Origin: Ochotona curzoniae
Lineage: Eukaryota > Chordata > Mammalia > Lagomorpha > Ochotonidae
DNA length: 64,000 nt
Direction: 5' to 3'
NCBI RefSeq assembly: GCF_017591425.1
Contig: NW_024466512.1
Span: 19,893,501-19,957,500 of the forward strand
Shown: positions 59,215 to 64,000 of the stretch, piece after piece
Layout: each line of letters begins with the position of its first letter
Numbering within the stretch: the stretch's first letter is position 1
Notes under the pieces: generated by a model
The model's input: only the letters and a program-made list of their open reading frames with translations
Database searches by the model: none
Told to the model about the DNA's origin: nothing
Made by a program: the position numbers and the translations under genes

Positions 59215-61385
59215 CGTCGTCCGTTTGTTTCTATGACCTATTTGTCAGGGTTGCTGATTTTGAGAGGGTGGCACTTCTGGGGAGGAACAAATAGAACTGC
59301 TGACTCTGGCTTTGGTCATCAGTGGTGGCCTCTGAACTTGGCTTCCTGAACACCTGCATGGGAAAGTGACTACATGCTTAAGTGGGGGCACTGTGAGTCT
59401 GTGACCATGTAACTCCCCACAGGGCCCTTCTCAGCTCAATGTTCTTACCTGTAGAATAAAGATGTGCCAAGTGCCCACCTAGTAGGGTTGTGACAAGGAT
59501 TTTTTTTAACTGCTCCACGTGTTTCCTGATTCCCGGTTGTCTAGAGAGTTATGTGGTGCCACCAGCTGGCAAGGACACTGAGCTGCCTGGGGACTCAGAG
59601 CCTGTCTCGTGGTAGCCACTCTGTGATGGTCCTGAGTCCAGGGATGATCATGGGCCCCTCTCTGAGGCAGGTGGCAGTGGGCCTGAGGCCAGCAGGACTT
59701 GCTCTCAGAAACATTTTACTCCTATGCTTTTGGCTTAGCCCCTCTCTGGAACCCTGGAAGGCTCAGACCCACTGAGGCAGCCTGGGGTCCACAGATCCTC
59801 TGTGCATCTGCTAGAAGCCCCCACTCCTGACAAGGATGTGTTCATGCAGCTTTAAGGCAGTGTGGGGTGTTGCCTGACCCCTGGGGGTCCTCAGGAACCT
59901 GATCCATGCACATCATCAAGTTCCCATTTGTTGCTGTGTGGGCACCAGGTGGGCACCTATTTGGGGCTTTCAAAAAACAGTAGTGTACCTGGACACCCTA
60001 CTGGTAGACCCCCTGGGTCCTCCTCTGTAAGCTGATTGCTCTAGTGTGGGTCCCTGCCATACATTCCCGGTTTTCTTTCTCCTTGTTCAAATGGTGTCTG
60101 TTGCCCCTGGCAGGGGCCAGGTAGCCATCAGGAAGCTCTGGGTGCCACCTCTTAATGTAACCCAGGAAGCCTGTGCAAAGTTCTACCAGGTGGACCCTGG
60201 CCCTCCCAGGTAGACCATTGTCCTCTGCGGGACTGGCGTGGAAGGGGACAGCTTTGTCCTTTTTATTCCCCAGCCATGAGTCCAGGAAGCATTTGAAAGG
60301 TGCTTGGTTACAGATCTCAGGTTTTCCATCTCTCTGCCATCCCATCGCACAGTCCCACTCTATACAAACCAAGATGCCAAGCACAGAAGCCCTCCGTGGC
60401 TTCCCAGGAAGCATCCTACATGGAGAGGTACCTGGAAATCCTTGAGATGACACAATCTCTGGCACACACCCAGGCAGCCAGCTAGAGCAAGAACCAGGCA
60501 GGGGAGTGGGTCTTGTGCCTGGAGGAGAGCCGTGTCCTTTTGAGATTACCATGGCCTTAAAAGTCCTCTCTGGGGGGCTTAGAACTCCCCTGGGGAGTGA
60601 GGAGAGAGGCCACAGGATGAGGGGGACAAGGGAGCAGAGAAATCTCAGGCAGAGTGCCAGCCCACCATGCACCCCAGGTTCATCTGAAGCCAGAATGCTG
60701 ATCTCAGCAGGTTCATTTATCTCTACATGCCGTTCCTCCCTTGCCACCTGCACTCCTCACCAAGCAGCTGCCTTCCTGCTCCTCATGAGGCCCAGGATTA
60801 AAGTTGACAGATAAATACAAGATGCTTGATTAAAATCAACTTTCTAATAAGCAGGGAATACTGCTTTTAGTGTGGGTATATCCTGCATATGTCACTAGAA
60901 GTGCTTACACTGTGAAAGTTGTTTGTTCTGTATATGAAATTCAAGTTTTGCTCTGTCCTGCGCCTTCCTCGGCTCGATATGGATACCATAATACTCTGGC
61001 AGAGGGTATCAGCAGTGAGAATAACAGGATAAAGAAGAGTAATCCAGGCTGGCTCATGATAAGAGGACATGGGTGAGGTCTAAGGTCTCCAAAGCATTTA
61101 TACCACAGGACAGAAGTGGCACAAGCTGAGGGACACACAGCTGAGGCAGACAAGATCCCCTCCTTCCAGGAGTCTGTGTCCAGGTGGGGAAAGACTTTGA
61201 AATTGGTCAGTCTGCTAAAGATAAAGTAAATATTAGATTGTGATTCAAACACCTTTCTATGGGGTGAAGAAGGACCACTCATTTTGCCGGGGCGGGGTGA
61301 TAAAAAAGATGCCTGTGTGGTCTCCAGGAACCTGGAGACATGGAGCCACATACACTCCCGCTTTAGACTGAGGAAATATGTATTT
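59215..61385. other. Unique intron 2 sequence
   Basis: MIR-like remnant at 59395-59500. The minus strand has an open frame at 59998-60753 (251 codons, ATG to stop) with no recognised domain; treated as chance. Confidence 0.5.
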
Positions 61386-61594
61386 TTAAAAAAGATTTAT
61401 CTGTTTTTATTGGAAAGGCAGATTTACAGAGAGAAGGGGAGAGGCAAAGATCTTCCATCTGCTGGTTCACTCCCCAAATGGCCGCAATGACTGGAACTGA
61501 GCCTATCCAAAGCCAGAAGTCTAGAGCTTCTTCCGGGACTGCCACTGGTGCAAGTCCCAAGGCTTTGGGCCATCCTCGACTGCTTTCCCAGGCC
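61386..61594 (-). repeat. C-type SINE, 3' part only
   Basis: Reverse, AAAAAAGATTTATCTGTTTT to GACTGCTTTCCCAGGCC, where it stops abruptly and different sequence begins. Confidence 0.88.
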
Positions 61595-62293
61595 CTGAGA
61601 CCTGACAAGGCTCAGGTCGCTTGGCTTAGGTCATGGAGCCCACCTTGTCGTGGGGGTGGGTTCCTGAGCCCTGGGGACAGAGGAACCAGTGGAGTGTGGG
61701 TTAATTGGCCCAGATCCTAGGGCCTGCCTTTTAGGTGGATGTTGGTGTCGTGAACCTTGGGGGTGGGGGATCTAGCGGGGCTTGGGTCGCCTGACCCGGG
61801 TACTAGAACTTACCTGCAAAAACATGCCCTACTTAATGAAAAAGGTGGAGCAGTGGACACAGGCCCTATTGTAAAAGAATATGGCAACACCTTTGGTGCT
61901 GTAGCAGAAAAACAGAACTAATTGGATAACTACCCCAAACAAGCAATGACAGCAAAAATCTCCGTAAATGGAGCCAATGGACACAGGGAGGGTGACATCA
62001 TCCTTGGATCAGTGGAATCAGCAGCATTTCAGAACTATCCAAACCTCTTGGACGGAACCATCGGAATATGTACACATTGAGACTCTGGATTGATATGGGG
62101 TGGCGGTTCCTCATCCCTGGATACTGGGATGAGTGGAAAGTCATGAGTGGGAAGTTCCCCCTTTGTTTCTCCCCTTCCCCCAGAAACAAGAAGAAATAGC
62201 AAATTTTGAAGCAATGAATTCACCCAATTTTCCCTAAACCTCGATCCTTCCCACCCTGATCAATCATGTAATCATTATTAAAAAAAAAAAAAA
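61595..62293 (+). mobile_element. A-tailed retroposed segment, possibly an L1 3' end
   Basis: About 700 bases. The first 210 are G-rich with repeated GGGGGTGGG and TTGGCCCAGATCC motifs. Then an A-rich block follows (AAAAACATGCCCTACTTAAT, GAACTAATTGGATAAC), then a pyrimidine-rich stretch, ending in CATGTAATCATTATTA and 14 A. A G-rich tract followed by an A tail is typical of L1 3' UTRs, so a lagomorph L1 3' end is my best guess. No open frame of note. I cannot confirm the family. Confidence 0.45.
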
Positions 62294-62298
62294 CAACA

Positions 62299-62545
62299 GA
62301 TCCAGGCTGTGATATTTCTGACTCAGCACTTTGCTTGTGGCCTGGGAAAGCAGCAGAGGATGGTTCAAGGCCCCTACACCCACTTGCAAGACCCAAAAGA
62401 AGCTCCTGTTCCTGGCTTTAGATCAGCCCAGCTCTGGTATTTATAGTAGTTTGGGGAATGAACCAATGGATGGAAGATCTCTTTCTGTCTTTCCTACTCT
62501 GTAACTCTGCCTTTAAAAATAAAAATAAAAATAATCCTTAAATAA
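62299..62545 (+). repeat. C-type SINE, 3' part only
   Basis: Forward, GATCCAGGCTGTGATATTTC, GTGGCCTGGGAAAGCAGC, GAACCAATGGATGGAAGATC, tail with AAAAAT repeats. The tRNA-like head is absent. Confidence 0.85.
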
Positions 62546-62577
62546 ATAACAATGCATACATAAATACATCTTAATAA

Positions 62578-62888
62578 ACAAATCTATTTATTTATTTTTC
62601 ATTTTCCTATTATTTGAAAAGCAGAGAGGGAGAGAAAACCTTGCAGTTACTGGTTCTCTCCTAAAATGTATATTGACAGCTCAGGACTGGGCCAGGCCAG
62701 AGCCAGGAGCTAGGAACTCCATCCATTTCCCACGTGAGTGGCCAGGACTCAGGTACTTGAGCTGCAGCTTGCCACCTGCCACGGGACATTTTAGCCAGGT
62801 TCTGGATCAGAAGCTTTCGAGTTGAGACTCAAATCAGACACTCTGATATGGGATGTGGGTGTCCCAAGCAATGGCTGAAGTGCCCCAA
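62578..62888 (-). repeat. Old C-type SINE
   Basis: Reverse, TTATTTGAAAAGCAGAGAGG, CAGAGCCAGGAGCTAGGAAC, CACTCTGATATGGGATGTGG, ending GAAGTGCCCC. Confidence 0.8.
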
Positions 62889-63365
62889 ATTTGTTTTTTT
62901 GAGAACCAGGGTTATATTTTGTGCTAAAGTTCCTCTTTCTTCCCTCTCTTTGGCTTATCTTTCCTTCTCAGACTTGGGGGGATACCTGGATGAGCAAAAG
63001 CAGATCTGTTTCATGCCTTGATGGAATTTGCAGCATAGTGAGGGAAAACAGATGCCAGTTTTTAAAAGCTGAGCTGATGTCACAAAGGAAGGTGCTGTAG
63101 ACGTAATACAGGGAAGACTTCCTGTCTGGGGTCAGACTGTGTCTGATTCATCATTAAGTTGTTGTCACTTCTCTGAGATTCTTTTGTGCCATTGATGAAA
63201 GCCAAAGTCTCTCCCCCAGTCAAAGGCATGAATGGCTGAATGTTCTCTGGGATGCACCAGGCCCAGAGGCCTGTGTTAGACCTGTGTTGTCCAGTGTGGT
63301 TAGCACTAGCCTTAGGTGGCTATTTATGTTTCTGTTCTAATTTTCTGAGGCTGAGGAGCAGAGTA
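62889..63365. other. Unique intron 2 sequence
   Basis: Nothing recognised in about 475 bases. Confidence 0.45.
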
Positions 63366-63933
63366 GATAGAGTGCTGCTGCCTGTGACACTGGTATCCCA
63401 AGTGAGCACCAGTTCGAATCCTGGCTGTTCCACTTTTTATTTATTTATGTGAGAGGCAGAGTTACACGGCAAGAGAGAGAGATATCTTGCATCTGCTAGT
63501 ATACTCCCCCAAACAAGGGCAGAGACTGAGCCAGGCTGAAACCAGAAGCCAGCAGCGTCATCTGGGTCTCCCCCATGGGTGCAGGGTCCCAAGAACTTAG
63601 GCCATCTTCCACTGCTTTTCCAGGCTTTTAGTGGGGAACTGGTCTGAAAGTGGGGTAGCCAGGACCCAAGCCAGCACTCATATACAATGCCAGCATCCCA
63701 GACTGTCCACTTATGATCCAGCTCCCTGCTAGAAAGCAGCAGAAGATCGCCCAGTCTTTGGACCCCCACATCCACATGGGAGAACTGGAAGAAGCTCCAG
63801 AGTTCAGGCTTTGGATCAGCCCTGCACTAGCTGTTGTAGCCATTTGGAGAGTGACCAGTGAATGGAAGATCTCCGTGTCTCCCTCACTGTGTCTATGATT
63901 CTTCCTTTCAAATAAGTCAATAAATCTTTAAAC
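63366..63933 (+). repeat. C-type SINE split by a nested SINE
   Basis: The head lies at 63366-63435, with a well kept B box (AGTTCGAATCC) at 63411-63421. The body resumes at 63703 (CTGTCCACTTATGATCCAGC) to tail CTTTCAAATAAGTCAATAAATC. The nested reverse copy at 63436-63702 separates them, with CTGTTCCACTT and CTGTCCACTT as the target duplication. Confidence 0.88.
63436..63702 (-). repeat. C-type SINE nested in another SINE
   Basis: Reverse, TTTATTTATTTATGTGAGAGG, ACCAGAAGCCAGCAGCG, CACTGCTTTTCCAGGC, ending AATGCCAGCATCCCAGA. The 5'-most tRNA part is missing. Confidence 0.88.
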
Positions 63934-64000
63934 AAATGTTCTTAAGGCTGCATCCCCACCATTTAGAAAACTGGGTTTTGTTGTTGCTGACTTTTTAACT

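Larger units (their letters stand above)
57837..64000 (+). other. SH3PXD2A: SH3PXD2A intron 2 (5' part, runs off the window)
   Basis: This is intronic sequence after the exon 2 donor. No exon matching the next PX segment (a MQLLDKFP-type continuation) is visible before 64000. About half is SINE or other retroposon; 59215-61385 and 62890-63365 are largely unique. Confidence 0.85.

Noticed and set aside
63411..63421. GTTCGAATCC B box as a tRNA gene
   Set aside because: It sits in a SINE head at the usual place, with no cloverleaf or acceptor stem.
1..64000. CRISPR arrays, bacterial operons, phage or plasmid features
   Set aside because: The spliced gene, SINE/LINE content and CpG island show vertebrate nuclear DNA; no regularly spaced repeats of CRISPR type were seen.

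Overview
This 64 kb window is vertebrate nuclear DNA, almost certainly from a lagomorph and most likely a pika (Ochotona). It is littered with roughly 37 copies, in both orientations, of a tRNA-derived lagomorph C-type SINE (about 330 bp, A-rich tail ending in AATAAATCTT-like sequence). The 'CTGTATATCTGAC' tail and the 'GAAGATCTTCC' block look to me like the pika rather than the rabbit form; that is recall, not a search. Older mammalian-wide repeats (MIR, L2, L1M, MaLR-type LTR remnants) fill much of the rest.

Only one protein-coding gene can be supported: the 5' end of SH3PXD2A (TKS5/FISH), plus strand. A CpG-island promoter (about 4735-5660) leads into a 5' UTR with a three-codon upstream ORF and an in-frame stop. 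Coding exon 1 is 5489-5560 (24 codons). It is followed by a 52.2 kb first intron (5561-57755), coding exon 2 at 57756-57836 (27 codons) and the start of intron 2, which runs off the window. Joined in phase 0, the two exons encode the first 51 residues: the beginning of the PX domain, including the phosphoinositide-binding Arg42 in an RRYSKF motif. The rest of the PX domain and all five SH3 domains lie downstream.

Layout: 1-4700 is 5' flanking DNA with an L2 piece, SINE pieces and a candidate conserved AT-rich patch. 4700-6300 is the GC-rich promoter, exon 1 and intron start, with poly-C tracts and a strong G-quadruplex motif. 6300-57750 is intron 1: SINEs, MIRs, a small palindromic DNA-transposon-like family seen four times, and an old L1 at 42.3-44.9 kb. 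57.3-58.3 kb is exon 2 bracketed by two same-orientation SINEs. 58.3-64 kb is intron 2, with SINEs and a 0.7 kb A-tailed retroposed segment.

The most striking anomaly is 38225-39051: 827 bases with only four cytosines, including 476 consecutive C-free bases. G makes up about 44% there and A is about equal to T, which fits C having been merged into G (a base-calling or consensus artefact) better than deamination. I found no convincing new protein-coding or defence-type system. The window is one long gene's promoter and first introns.
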